DNA of 64,000 bases from Clostridium manihotivorum (GCF_004015185.1 NZ_CP025746.1:2745776-2809775), one strand, 5' to 3'; shown: positions 15,673-24,360, counted from the stretch's first letter. Notes: a model not told the origin generated them from the sequence alone. Program-made: numbers and translations.

Positions 15673-16380
15673 TTACTGTATTGTAACTTGTTTATTGTTT
15701 ATATCAAGAATGAAAAGCTTACAGCTTCCACCTAAATTAACCTGTATGGTTTCTGACAATTCCTTTAAGGCGTTTTCAAAGTATTCTGTTCTTGTTTCAT
15801 CTACTAATTCAATACATAAAAAAGCATTCTTTGTATCTTCAGTTAGCATGGTTCTTACGGACTCACGCCAATTAAAGCATCTGCAAATTGCTCCTTCATT
15901 ATCCTTATATACTATCTCACCTTCGTATGGAGGCTCACTTTTGTCTGTTCCTAGTGTAATAAAGTCTTCGTTTCCAACAGCCTTAGTCAACCTAATGTTG
16001 CCAGCAAATTTATCAATATCCTCTCCACCGCAAGGTAATGCGTATTTAAGTGAAATACAATTATAGATATCTACTAGTGGGTTAATAGTACCTAAATGAT
16101 TGCCGTTATTAACTCTTTTTAATAATGCTTCAATTGAGGATCTAGCGCCTTTTTTTGTTTTAAACTTTTGAAAAGTCTCTCTCCATACTTTTATAACTTG
16201 ATTGCTACTAAATTCATCATTCTGCAAATGTTTTAAAGCTTCCTTTTCTGCGTTAAGGATAGACTCCTTATATTTGTCTTCATCCTTTATAGAGTTGTCT
16301 ATATCTTGGCAGATAACCACTCCTATCTTAGCATTGGGGAATAGGCTCCAAAAATCATCCTCTATTATGAAATCTTTCAT
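15673..16380 (-). CDS. B3/B4 tRNA-binding domain protein
   Basis: A 235-residue stand-alone version of the B3/B4 domain otherwise found in the phenylalanyl-tRNA synthetase beta chain. Typical text includes NPLVDIYNCISLKYALPCGGEDIDKFAGNI (written here as a region at about residues 101-130) and RCFNWRESVRT near residue 168. In PheT this fold carries the editing site; stand-alone proteins are thought to bind or proofread amino acids or tRNAs, but most are untested. AAGGAGGAG precedes the ATG. It is the first gene of a likely two-gene unit with the radical SAM gene. Confidence 0.8.
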   Translation of the reverse strand: MKDFIIEDDFWSLFPNAKIGVVICQDIDNSIKDEDKYKESILNAEKEALKHLQNDEFSSNQVIKVWRETFQKFKTKKGARSSIEALLKRVNNGNHLGTINPLVDIYNCISLKYALPCGGEDIDKFAGNIRLTKAVGNEDFITLGTDKSEPPYEGEIVYKDNEGAICRCFNWRESVRTMLTEDTKNAFLCIELVDETRTEYFENALKELSETIQVNLGGSCKLFILDINNKQVTIQ

Positions 16381-16570
16381 TATTGCTCCTCCTTGTATAA
16401 TTGAATTATTTATATTCTGAAACAGCCTATAAAACTGAATCTTAAAGCATAAGCTTTCTGATATATTAAAGTCTTTCTATGAATAGCTTGCTAAGAAGTC
16501 TAAGTTTATCAATAGTTTATTATTGTATTATTTATTAGTAATTATTGATAAATTAAATGCCTTTACACCA

Positions 16571-16999
16571 TCATGATCTAGAAATTAGAATTAAGCCAGC
16601 CATACATAAGACAACACCTGATATAGTAGTGAAGGAAATCTTCTCCTTATAAAGCAATAACCCTATAGGGATAAGTAAAAGTGCTACCGAAGTATTTGAT
16701 AAAAGACTGGTTACACTTATATTCCATCCAGATTTATATGACAATAAGAATCCTAATTCTACACCTACAACTGCAAATCCTAGTAAAATACTTGTCCAGT
16801 TCGCGACTCTAATTGATTCTATTAAATTTGTCCCAGGCACAAAAATAAAGAATGATATAATGGATATAACTAAAGCACAAGCGTAGGTAACAATCAAAGC
16901 TGCAATTGGATGCAAGGCTGATGGCGTTGATTTTTGAGATAAATGATAGCACAAGCTTGATATAATCACTATTAAAATTGGGGAGTACTGAGACTTCAC
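16571..16999 (-). CDS. Small EamA-domain membrane protein under riboswitch control
   Basis: A 142-residue protein with a single EamA half (about five hydrophobic segments) ending GVVLCMAGLILISRS, including LLLYKEKISFTTISG, the typical junction before the last helix. Half-size EamA/SMR-like proteins usually act as antiparallel dimers in metabolite or cation export. I chose GTG 16999 (MKSQYSP) because AGGAG lies eight bases upstream; in-frame ATG and GTG codons three to four residues earlier are too close to that site. The leader carries a ykkC-type riboswitch, so expression should respond to guanidine or a related ykkC ligand. That suggests a guanidinium or similar export role, which is an inference. 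Confidence 0.75.
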   Translation of the reverse strand: MKSQYSPILIVIISSLCYHLSQKSTPSALHPIAALIVTYACALVISIISFFIFVPGTNLIESIRVANWTSILLGFAVVGVELGFLLSYKSGWNISVTSLLSNTSVALLLIPIGLLLYKEKISFTTISGVVLCMAGLILISRS

Positions 17000-17154
17000 A
17001 AACATCACTCCTAACTGTTCTTTTCGCGTATTTGACTTTCCGAATGTTTATGAGGAAAATCTGGCAGGCGAAGAAGCTTTCTTTTTTATTGGGTTATTTT
17101 AGCCTCCTAATAGTGCTAGGTTTAGTTAATAAAAAATTGTAGTTTCTTATACAT

Positions 17155-17282
17155 TAAAAAAAAGCCCAAGGAAATATTATAAAAATATCTCCCAGGCTTT
17201 TATCCTTCCGTGTACACAGTTACCTGTGCGTCTTCTCTTGGACCAGCCAGTATAAACTGCGGAACCCTAGAAGACTAAACTA
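17155..17282 (-). promoter_or_regulatory. ykkC-family riboswitch (guanidine-I-like) with terminator
   Basis: Read leftward from about 17280, the RNA has CTAGGGTTCCG, CTGGTCCAAGAG, ACACGG and GGATAAAAGCCTGGGAGA in the order of the ykkC consensus. The 3' part of the aptamer (AAAGCCTGGGAGATATT) can pair instead with AATATTTCCTTGGGCTTT, followed by nine T. That makes a terminator overlapping the aptamer, so ligand binding should prevent termination. It controls the EamA-domain gene 16571-16999. ykkC RNAs include guanidine-I, ppGpp and PRPP classes; the transporter-type target favours guanidine-I, but the subclass should be confirmed with a covariance model. Confidence 0.85.
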
Positions 17283-17323
17283 TATAAAAAATCAAAATTT
17301 ATAAGTTGCAACTTACTAGAATT

Positions 17324-17352
17324 AATTTAGCATAGTAGAAAAGTTTAGTCAA
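17324..17352 (-). promoter_or_regulatory. Promoter of the ykkC leader
   Basis: On the minus strand TTGACT (17352-17347), a 17-base spacer and TAAATT (17329-17324), about 40 bases ahead of the aptamer. Confidence 0.6.
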
Positions 17353-17461
17353 CTTAATTTTGAACTCAGAAATCTAAAAGTGATCTTTATTTAAAATATG
17401 TTAAAGTACTGTATTGAAATTAATTTCAAAAATATTATTAAATATATCCTTATTAAATATA

Positions 17462-17530
17462 AAGCTACTTGACATTGCAAAGTAGGTGTTATATATTGGT
17501 ATCAAGCTACTATACAAAGCATAGTAGGGA
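17462..17530 (+). promoter_or_regulatory. PadR promoter with two operator repeats
   Basis: TTGACA (17469-17474), an exact 17-base spacer and TATATT (17492-17497). Two similar inverted boxes, CTAC...GTAG, overlap it: AGCTACTTGACATTGCAAAG followed by TAGG (17463-17486), and AGCTACTATACAAAGCATAG followed by TAGG (17506-17529). One covers the -35 box, the other lies just after the -10, as expected for a PadR repressor acting on its own operon. Confidence 0.7.
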
Positions 17531-17539
17531 GGAATTATT

Positions 17540-17866
17540 ATGGATGAAGCACAATTACTTAAAGGAATCCTAGAAGGTACGGTTTTAAGCATTATTTCTC
17601 GAGGGGAAACTTATGGTTATGAAATACTGCTGGTACTAAATAAATATGGATTTAAGGATATCTATGAGGGGACACTTTACCCAATATTAACTAGAATGGA
17701 GAAAAAGAACATTATAACTTGTCGTATTGAAAAGTCGCCCTTAGGGCCTAAACGTAAGTATTATACTATTACGAAGTCTGGCGAAACATATTATGAAGAA
17801 TTCAAAAAAGTATTTATGGAAATTACATCAAAGGTAAATGAAATTATAAATGCAGATAGCTTATAG
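17540..17866 (+). CDS. PadR family transcriptional regulator
   Basis: A 108-residue PadR-type winged-helix repressor. It has LKGILEGTVLSIISRGETYG, YEGTLYPILTRMEKKNII and KYYTITKSGETYYEEF, the recognition helix and wing. Small PadR proteins of this length regulate drug export or membrane-stress operons. GGGAGGA precedes the ATG. It is followed 18 bases later by the membrane protein gene, forming the usual PadR-membrane protein pair. Operator candidates are at 17462-17530. Confidence 0.9.
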   Translation: MDEAQLLKGILEGTVLSIISRGETYGYEILLVLNKYGFKDIYEGTLYPILTRMEKKNIITCRIEKSPLGPKRKYYTITKSGETYYEEFKKVFMEITSKVNEIINADSL

Positions 17867-17884
17867 ATTTATTGGGAGGATAGA

Positions 17885-18913
17885 ATGGATATTGGTAAAA
17901 ATAAGGTTGATAAATATGAGGGGTATAAAAACTATGTTAATTTACTAATGGATGACTATAGAAAAGACTTTGATAAGATAGAGGTATACGTTATTGGCTC
18001 ATCTAAACTTAATACCTCTGAAAAAAACAACTGTCTCTTGCAAGTATTAGACACATTTTTATCTGCTCAAGAAGAGGAAAAATCAGTAATTCAAGTTACA
18101 GGACCAGATTTAAAGAGATATTGTGATGACATGATCTATGGAGAAAGGATTTATATTTATAAATCATCTAGGATATTCTTCATTTTGCTTGGCACCTTGT
18201 TTTATACCGCCTATATGCAAGTATTTCCTAGAATTTTTGATGCCATAAAATTAGGAGATATGAGAGTAATATTTAAAACAATTAATTTTGGAATAGCTGA
18301 TATTATACTAATGCTGGCCTATATATGTATTCCTGAAATCATTTCCTTTGTAACAAAATCGCAGTTTGAGAATCCTAGAAGATGCAGAAGGATTAAGCGA
18401 TATACATATTATGCAATATGGATTATTACAATAATGATTTATTCCTTTATAAAAGACAATGATAAGAGTAGTCTGATGATTATGTCTTTCTCAAAGGTAT
18501 CATTAATTCTTTTATATTTAGGATTAATTAATTTTGTAATATTATTTCTGATGAAAGTTCTAGAACGAGGTAGCATGGAAGAAGAAAAGGAAGCTAGAGA
18601 AGAAAAATACTTAGATAAATTAAATACACAATATCAAATGCATGTTGAAAGAAGAAAGAGAAGTAATAAAGAACCTTTAGAATTTGAGAGCTTTAAAGCT
18701 AAGAGAGTAAGGAATAATTTTTTCACTATAGCAATGTTTTCTATATACCTTTTAATATTCTTGCTGCTGGCAGTTCTTATAGGGAGAGGTATGTACATTC
18801 AGAATAGTATAGATGTTTTAGGAATTATCTTTTTATTTATAATAGCTCTATTAAGTATTTTAATGACAGTATCTATAAGATTCTTTGTATTAATAAATAA
18901 AAGTCTTTCTTAA
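17885..18913 (+). CDS. PadR-associated membrane protein
   Basis: A 342-residue protein. A soluble N-terminal domain (residues 1-95, starting KYEGYKNYVNLLMDDYRKDF) is followed by two groups of hydrophobic helices (about residues 97-225 and 275-335) with a charged coiled segment between them (GSMEEEKEAREEKYLDKLN and onward). This layout resembles the membrane partners often encoded after PadR (DUF1129/DUF1048-like), but I cannot name the family with certainty. Eighteen bases after padR; ribosome binding site GGGAGGA. Probably controlled by the PadR product. Function unknown. Confidence 0.7.
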   Translation: MDIGKNKVDKYEGYKNYVNLLMDDYRKDFDKIEVYVIGSSKLNTSEKNNCLLQVLDTFLSAQEEEKSVIQVTGPDLKRYCDDMIYGERIYIYKSSRIFFILLGTLFYTAYMQVFPRIFDAIKLGDMRVIFKTINFGIADIILMLAYICIPEIISFVTKSQFENPRRCRRIKRYTYYAIWIITIMIYSFIKDNDKSSLMIMSFSKVSLILLYLGLINFVILFLMKVLERGSMEEEKEAREEKYLDKLNTQYQMHVERRKRSNKEPLEFESFKAKRVRNNFFTIAMFSIYLLIFLLLAVLIGRGMYIQNSIDVLGIIFLFIIALLSILMTVSIRFFVLINKSLS

Positions 18914-19010
18914 TTCATTAATAGTTTATATATGATATGAATTTTTGATAAGAATCAGTGAAAATATAGAAGAACATTGGCTTGAGTAATGGAGCCACGG
19001 AAGAGGTAGA

Positions 19011-19670
19011 ATGAGAAAAATATTAGCAATTATTATAAGAATGACCTTAGGCTTTTTATTATGTGCCTGTGGAACAGTTATGGCTCTTAACTCTAAATTG
19101 GGCTTAAGTCCATGGGATGTATTCCATCAAGGGCTAACAAAGGTAACCGGTATAACTCTTGGACAGGCTAGCATTATAGTTGGCATAATTATTGTTATAA
19201 TAACAAGTATATTAGGACTTAAGGTTGGAATTGGAACAATAGCTAACATGATAGTAATTGGATGTTTCATTGACTTAATAATATACAGCAAGATTATTCC
19301 TGTTTGTAGTAGTGTAGCTACTGGTATGTTAATGATGATAGGTAGTCTATTTGTAAGTGCTATAGGTAGCTATTTTTATATAAGCTGCGAGATGGGATGT
19401 GGGCCTAGAGATGGTCTTATGATTGCTTTAGTTAGTCTTACTGGCAAACCTATTAGCTTAATACGATTTTTTATAGAAATGGGAGCTTTAATAATTGGCT
19501 GGACATTAGGAGGCTTTGTTGGAGTTGGAACACTTATAACTGCCTTTGGAATAGGGTATTGTGTACAAGTAGTATATAAGTTACTAAAGTTTGATGTAAA
19601 GGCCCTAAGCCACAGAAATATAAAGCAAGGTTTCATATTTATTAATGATTGTATAGTAAATCAAAGATAA
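19011..19670 (+). CDS. YczE/YyaS/YitT family membrane protein
   Basis: A 219-residue membrane protein with about six hydrophobic segments. It has the N-terminal motif GLSPWDVFHQGLTKVTGITL (conserved in YczE-like proteins), then IGTIANMIVIGCFIDL and GCGPRDGLMIAL. YczE-like proteins are thought to be membrane transporters or accessory factors; B. subtilis YczE influences surfactin and bacillaene production. AGAGGTAG precedes the ATG. It is a single gene ending before the hairpin at 19697-19777. Confidence 0.8.
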   Translation: MRKILAIIIRMTLGFLLCACGTVMALNSKLGLSPWDVFHQGLTKVTGITLGQASIIVGIIIVIITSILGLKVGIGTIANMIVIGCFIDLIIYSKIIPVCSSVATGMLMMIGSLFVSAIGSYFYISCEMGCGPRDGLMIALVSLTGKPISLIRFFIEMGALIIGWTLGGFVGVGTLITAFGIGYCVQVVYKLLKFDVKALSHRNIKQGFIFINDCIVNQR

Positions 19671-19696
19671 TTAAGCAACAGTTCTTTTAGATATAT

Positions 19697-19777
19697 AAGG
19701 TAAGATATTTTATAATAAGGTTATGTTCAACACAGTACTTCAACATAGCCTCTAATAAATATCTTATCTTTTTCTTT
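19697..19777 (+). terminator. Long hairpin terminator containing a family 3 repeat
   Basis: An outer stem of about 15 bp (AAGGTAAGATATTTA with TAAATATCTTATCTT, one wobble) is followed by TTTTTCTTT. The loop region holds a family 3 unit (19718-19752) that can itself fold as GGTTATGTT/AACATAGCC. The rest of the 19.7-20.1 kb gap shows no gene. Confidence 0.65.
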
Positions 19778-20145
19778 ATGTGAAAGTATAAAGCTTTTAT
19801 TAGCTAAAGTTAGTAATATCAAGAACTTACAACAGCTATGCAGGCTGAGCAGTAAAAAATGATATTATATCTCCTTCCAGAATTTCTTCACATATGTTTA
19901 ATAAATTTAAATTGTTAATAAGGATTATTGAAGACGCTTCAGCGGCTTTTTATAATATTTAATTTACTCTTTTAGCAATGGTGGTATAATATGGTTAAGA
20001 TGTACCTTTCTGTATAAGAACTATATTAAAGTTCCTCTGGCTTCTAAATGTTGTATCTAAAAATATCGTTTCTTATAGATGATTTAAAACTAAAGTATAA
20101 ATTAAAATAGATATTGTTATAAGAGATATTAAAGGGGGGATTGGT

Positions 20146-20355
20146 GTGCTAGATAATTTTAAGAAAGAGAACTTAAATGATAAGATAGTCAGTATAATTA
20201 ACTTTTTATTATGGATTTTACTTGTATTTGTAGTAGTTTCAACTATTATAATGTTTCTAAAGTCAAAAAGATGGTTTTATGTTATACTTGGAGTACTCCT
20301 TGTTGGAGGAACATTGGTAAATATTAAGTATTTCAGAGGATTGAAAACACACTAA
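20146..20355 (+). CDS. Small membrane protein, 69 residues
   Basis: A 69-residue ORF starting at GTG 20146 (MLDNFKKENLNDKIV). It has a charged N-terminus of about 13 residues, then two hydrophobic segments (about residues 14-36 and 41-57) separated by KSKRW. AAAGGGGGGA precedes the start and a strong terminator follows at 20394. I do not recognise the family; it is probably a two-pass membrane protein. Confidence 0.65.
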   Translation: MLDNFKKENLNDKIVSIINFLLWILLVFVVVSTIIMFLKSKRWFYVILGVLLVGGTLVNIKYFRGLKTH

Positions 20356-20393
20356 AATAAATATATATTTCAATAGTTGAATTTTACTGTTCT

Positions 20394-20438
20394 AAAAAAT
20401 GAGGCGATTTATGGTGGTCAACCTATCGCCTCATTTTT
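20394..20438. terminator. Strong terminator after the 69-residue protein gene
   Basis: AAAAAATGAGGCGAT pairs with ATCGCCTCATTTTT around a 17-base loop. T and A runs flank it, so it could act in both directions. Confidence 0.85.
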
Positions 20439-20612
20439 ATTTCTCAAATAAGTATGAGGTTTTTTCTAGTACATGAAATTGATAAAATATATTTAGTAAA
20501 AAATATTGTTGAAATTAGGTTGGTGTAGTAGACATTATGAGAGGATAAATCAACTATCTACTTCAACTAGGAGTTATAACATCTCCGTAGATAAAGGATT
20601 GGAGGAATTTTT

Positions 20613-20639
20613 ATGATGTTAGATATCTTTAGTGCGTAG
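20613..20639 (+). other. Eight-codon ORF with strong ribosome binding site
   Basis: TTGGAGG is followed by ATG and eight codons (MMLDIFSA) then TAG. A strong hairpin starts at once after the stop. The pair looks like a leader peptide with an attenuator-like hairpin ahead of the DUF1062 gene, or a relic of a truncated gene. Confidence 0.3.
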
Positions 20640-20688
20640 CAGAGGCTATTGCATTAATTAAATAAAGTTTAATGAGGTAGCCTTTGCT
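20638..20688 (+). other. Long hairpin upstream of the DUF1062 gene
   Basis: AGCAGAGGCTATTGCATTAA pairs with TTTAATGAGGTAGCCTTTGC with two small internal loops. No T run follows, so it is not a standard terminator. It sits between the tiny ORF and the next gene's ribosome binding site. Confidence 0.5.
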
Positions 20689-20723
20689 GTTCCTAAAAAT
20701 GTTAGAGAACTAGGAGGAGCAAA

Positions 20724-21341
20724 ATGAGCTATTTAAAAAAATATCAATGGGAGCTGGTTCCTGAGAAATTACCAGTGGTAAAAAGAAACTGTCCTAAATG
20801 TAATGAAAAAGCAACTTATATAAATACTGAGAAATTCAGAGTAAATGCAAATAAAAATAATCTTGATATTTGGATGATTTATCAATGTGAGAAGTGCAAG
20901 TCCACTTATAATATGACTATATATGAAAGGATTAAGCCTTTTGATATTAATAAGGAGGAGTATGAAAAGTTCCTTTCAAATGATAAAGAACTAGCCAGAA
21001 AATATGCTTTTAATTTAAATATGTACAGTAAAAATAAAGCTGAGGTTATTTTTGAAACTGTAAGTTATGCCTTGGTTCAAAAGGAATTAAATGCCTCATA
21101 TATAAAAGAAAATGAGCTAGTTTTTGAAATTTGTTGTAAATATCCAGTAGAAATTAGAGTGGATAAGCTTTTAAGTGATATACTAGGACTTTCTAGAAGT
21201 AAGATTAAAAATATGCATAATAGAGGTTTGATTTTTATTAATGACGGCAAGAATTCAATGAATTCTAAAATAAAAAATAAAATGGAAATACATGTTTTAA
21301 AGGTAGAAGAGAATATAGAGCTTTTGGAACTTATAGTATAG
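20724..21341 (+). CDS. DUF1062 family protein with zinc-ribbon-like Cys pairs
   Basis: A 205-residue protein of the DUF1062 family. The N-terminal part has two CxxC pairs (CPKCNEK and CEKCKS, about residues 23-55), likely a zinc ribbon. The C-terminal part (about residues 145-185; RVDKLLSDILGLSRSKIKNM) resembles an S4-type RNA-binding fold. A nucleic-acid or ribosome-linked role is plausible but unproven. GGAGGAGC precedes the ATG. Monocistronic, with a clean terminator at 21363-21407. Confidence 0.75.
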   Translation: MSYLKKYQWELVPEKLPVVKRNCPKCNEKATYINTEKFRVNANKNNLDIWMIYQCEKCKSTYNMTIYERIKPFDINKEEYEKFLSNDKELARKYAFNLNMYSKNKAEVIFETVSYALVQKELNASYIKENELVFEICCKYPVEIRVDKLLSDILGLSRSKIKNMHNRGLIFINDGKNSMNSKIKNKMEIHVLKVEENIELLELIV

Positions 21342-21362
21342 TGAAATCGTCGATGGTAGATC

Positions 21363-21407
21363 AGTAAGCGAGGCTATTGGATTATTAGCCTCGCTTACTT
21401 CTTTTTG
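21363..21407 (+). terminator. Terminator of the DUF1062 gene
   Basis: AGTAAGCGAGGCTA pairs perfectly with TAGCCTCGCTTACT around a 9-base loop, followed by TCTTTTT. Confidence 0.9.
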
Positions 21408-21608
21408 CAATATATATATAATAATTTTACCTTGTCAGAACTTATGGTACCTATGAAATTTGGGATAGGTATCCGGAATCAGGTTAAATACTTATTTTAG
21501 TCGAAGTTAAAGAAGAAAAATTCAGTTTCCTATTATAGTTTTTTCATATACATTAATAAAGGACAGATTTGCAAAAAATCATTGAAGAAATATACTTTGG
21601 TAATTTTC

Positions 21609-22426
21609 CTATATGATATTACTTGGAAGCCAAGGTTCCAGTATGGAATAAGGAATTTTTACATCAGGTAAACTTTCGCCCATTTTTACATTAGGTTTTA
21701 ATGCACCGTGATAATCACTGCCGCCTGAGGCATGTAGATTATGTTCCTTGCAGTAATCAAGTAGGTGCTTTGTTCTTTCAATGGTGTGAAGAGAATGATA
21801 ACATTCTATACCATCAAGAGCATTTAGCGACACTATTGAGTCAAGAAAAGCATCGTGGTCTTCTACAAAATAACCATAAAGGTGTGCAAGAAAGGATTTA
21901 CCACCTGCCTTTTTGATTAGGGCAGCAGCTTCTGGTACTGTGAGATAATCCTTCATCTGATCTAGAAAGAATGGACTTTCTGGGTTGTTTACACAGGTTC
22001 TATAAAAGGCATTAAGACTTTCCCATATATTTTTGTCCAAAAGTCTTTCATTTTCAGGATATTTTCTTATATCTGCATGGAGTATCTGTGTTGCAAAGTA
22101 TTTTCCTCTAATTGATAAATTATCGCTATACTTAATATTAAGATTTCTGCATACCTCCATCATTTTCTTTAGGTAAGTATTTTCTCTTTCGTAAAATTTC
22201 TCATCAGAAACTATTCCAGTTGAACTTATTACCTCTAGATCTATACCATATCCTAAGATCTCAATTGGTTTTCCATTATGTACAGCAGAGAATTCACAGC
22301 CTGGTATAAGTTTGCCCTCATAGTATTGATGAATATTTATTTCCTTAAGCTTTGTGCTTTAATGAGGAGATCTTTAGGCTCGTCAGAACCATCAGACGTA
22401 GTAGTGTGCATATGTAAATCTATCAT
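21609..22426 (-). pseudogene. PHP domain phosphoesterase, broken by an internal deletion
   Basis: The start at 22426 has AAGGAG upstream and reads MIDLHMHTTTSDGSDEPKDL (PHP motif 1), then hits a stop at 22337. From about 22360 another frame continues KEINIHQYYEGKLIPGCEFS and runs intact to the stop at 21609, including HLYG and GGSDYHG near the end. The TDH motif that should lie between is missing. So a piece of roughly 50 or more bases was lost and the frame shifted, probably between AAGCTT-like repeats. The product cannot bind all its metals even if translated from an internal ATG at 22163. Confidence 0.8.
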
Positions 22427-22750
22427 AGTAGTATGACTCCTTATGTTATTTAGGGATGTAGCTTCAAGATTGAAATTACACAGAAAACCTAGATGGGAAC
22501 AAAAGAGGTTTCTCAAATAAGTCTTTTATGGAAGATGTACATCCTATACATTATATATTGTATCTAACTTTGTATACTTAAAGCAATAACTAAAGAATCA
22601 CATGTGGAATTAAAAGAATATTATGAAAAAAACTATTTTATTATATAAAACAATATCCATTTTATGTATAATTAAATTATTGTACAATCATATAGTTTAT
22701 TGACTTAGAATAGAAAAATAGTATGAGTTAAAATGAGAGGAAGTAATAAA

Positions 22751-23125
22751 ATGGAATTTATGATACAGTTGTATGTAAAAAATGCGAAGGAAGCCATTGA
22801 GCTTTATAAAAAAGCCTTTGACGCAAAACTAGTTTATATTGAGTACACTCAAGAAAACGCAGTACTTCATTCAGAAATTATTGCACATGGGCAAAAGCTA
22901 GCAATTAGTGATTATGAAGAAGCTTCAGTAACCGGTACAGTTTTTCAGATAGATGTAAGGATGCAAACTGCAGGGGATGTAGAAAAAGCCTATGAAGTCT
23001 TAAGAGAAGAAAGTAATACCAATGTTCCTATTGGATCATCTTCCTTTAGTCCATGCATGGTGGACTTTGTCGATAAATTTGGAGTTAGATGGTGCCTTTT
23101 CTCAGAATGGCCTGATTTAAAATAG
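22751..23125 (+). CDS. VOC family protein (PhnB/glyoxalase-like)
   Basis: A 124-residue single-domain VOC protein of the PhnB-like group. It has IQLYVKNAKEAIELYKKAFD at the start, HSEIIAHGQKLAISD in the middle and VDFVDKFGVRWCLFSE at the end. ATG 22751 was chosen because GAGAGGAAG lies about nine bases ahead; an in-frame ATG six codons earlier lies on top of that site. VOC proteins bind metals and act as lyases, dioxygenases or resistance proteins; the role here is not known. The preceding 300-base gap holds nothing I can identify. Confidence 0.85.
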   Translation: MEFMIQLYVKNAKEAIELYKKAFDAKLVYIEYTQENAVLHSEIIAHGQKLAISDYEEASVTGTVFQIDVRMQTAGDVEKAYEVLREESNTNVPIGSSSFSPCMVDFVDKFGVRWCLFSEWPDLK

Positions 23126-23222
23126 AAGCTGTATATAGCAGACTTAAAAGAATAATAAATATTTGTTTAGTTGATTATATAATTTTTATATAAAAATATA
23201 TCTTTATTGAGAGGATTATTAT

Positions 23223-24050
23223 ATGATTGATAGAAAAACAAAATCCGCAAATAAACTACAAATGATTTTATATGTATTTGTAACTTATTTATTTTCGTGG
23301 ATTATTTGGGGCATTATATATGCCTCTGATAGAAATATAATTTCTTATGACATTTACAAGAATTATGTTGGAGTTTTTTTTGCAATAGGTGCGTTTATGC
23401 CAACCATTATGGCTATAATCTTTACTGGATTTTTTTATGGAACTGATGGAGTAAAGAACTTACTTAAAAAAGGTATTATTTGGAGAATCAATCCTTTATA
23501 TTATATATTCATTTTGTTTTATGTAGTATCATCATTTTTTGTACCTCTCTGGTTTTGTAATATTACAGGTAGTTCTTATAATTTTGATATATCAATGAAT
23601 TTTAATAGTGTACTACTTAATTTCTTTTTAGTTTTACTTTTGGGTGGTCCACTTGGAGAAGAGTTTGGGTGGCGTGGCTTTGCTTTAACAAAACTTCAGA
23701 ATAAACTAAATCCAATTTATTCAAGTATAATTTTGGGAGTAATTTGGTCATGTTGGCATTTACCACTTTTTTTTATTCAGGGTACACCACAATATGGAAT
23801 ACCTTTTAGTTTGTTTATAATATCAGTGATGTGTTTATCATTAGTTTTTACATGGATATATAACAGAACTCATGGAAGTGTATTAATGACTATTCTTCTT
23901 CACACATTATATAATATTACGCCATTAATTAATCCGTATTTTGTAAAATCATTTAATAGATATACTGCTACTTGGATTATATACCAGTTTATAATTATAC
24001 TATTTATTATATGGGATACGATAAAAAGATCTTCAAAGCAAATCAATTAA
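23223..24050 (+). CDS. CPBP family intramembrane metalloprotease-like protein
   Basis: A 275-residue membrane protein of the CPBP/Abi family with seven to eight hydrophobic segments. Motif 1 is GEEFGWRGF (Glu-Glu and Arg), motif 2 WSCWHLPLFF (His) and motif 3 LLHTLYNITP (His and Asn). All expected active-site residues are present, unlike in the shorter relative at 11487. It may process peptides or give bacteriocin self-protection. GAGAGGA precedes the ATG. Downstream it was probably ended by the terminator now split by the IS element. Confidence 0.85.
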   Translation: MIDRKTKSANKLQMILYVFVTYLFSWIIWGIIYASDRNIISYDIYKNYVGVFFAIGAFMPTIMAIIFTGFFYGTDGVKNLLKKGIIWRINPLYYIFILFYVVSSFFVPLWFCNITGSSYNFDISMNFNSVLLNFFLVLLLGGPLGEEFGWRGFALTKLQNKLNPIYSSIILGVIWSCWHLPLFFIQGTPQYGIPFSLFIISVMCLSLVFTWIYNRTHGSVLMTILLHTLYNITPLINPYFVKSFNRYTATWIIYQFIIILFIIWDTIKRSSKQIN

Positions 24051-24103
24051 TATTAAAATGATATAGAATAAGAAAAATTATGTTGACCGCAAGATATTTC
24101 TTA

Positions 24104-24172
24104 TATAGGGAACCTTTATGAAAACATAATTTGTAACAAGTATAAATTAATAGTTGAAGTTGGTTACCTATA
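24104..24172 (+). repeat. Dispersed structured repeat, family 1, copy D (short)
   Basis: 69 bases bounded by TATAGGGAACC and GGTTACCTATA. Both conserved arms are present (AACATAATTTGTA and AAGTATAAATTAATAG), but the apical hairpin with CTTCTGGGGATT is missing. It is the minimal copy, showing that the outer stems and the right arm are the constant part. Confidence 0.75.
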
Positions 24173-24318
24173 CATTGGGAAAGGTATATAAACAAAAAGA
24201 TCACTAAAGAAAGTCGCTCAATGTCATTAAGTTAAGGAAAGGCTTGCATCACAAATATGTGCTGTGGGTCTTTTTTATTTTTTTTAATTATCACTTGACA
24301 GCATTTCAAAAATATGTG

Positions 24319-24360
24319 GCCGCTTTCACTACCAATTGTTTTAAAGGTAGTGAAAGCGGC
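24319..24360 (+). other. Perfect 15-bp hairpin upstream of the transposase gene
   Basis: GCCGCTTTCACTACC pairs perfectly with GGTAGTGAAAGCGGC across a 12-base loop, 42 bases ahead of the transposase ATG. It is much more GC-rich than its surroundings. Such leader hairpins in insertion sequences commonly block translation or transcription entering from outside. Confidence 0.7.

Noticed and set aside
15659..16066. Open frame of 135 codons on the plus strand
   Set aside because: It lies fully antisense to the B3/B4-domain gene, which has a clear family match and ribosome binding site.
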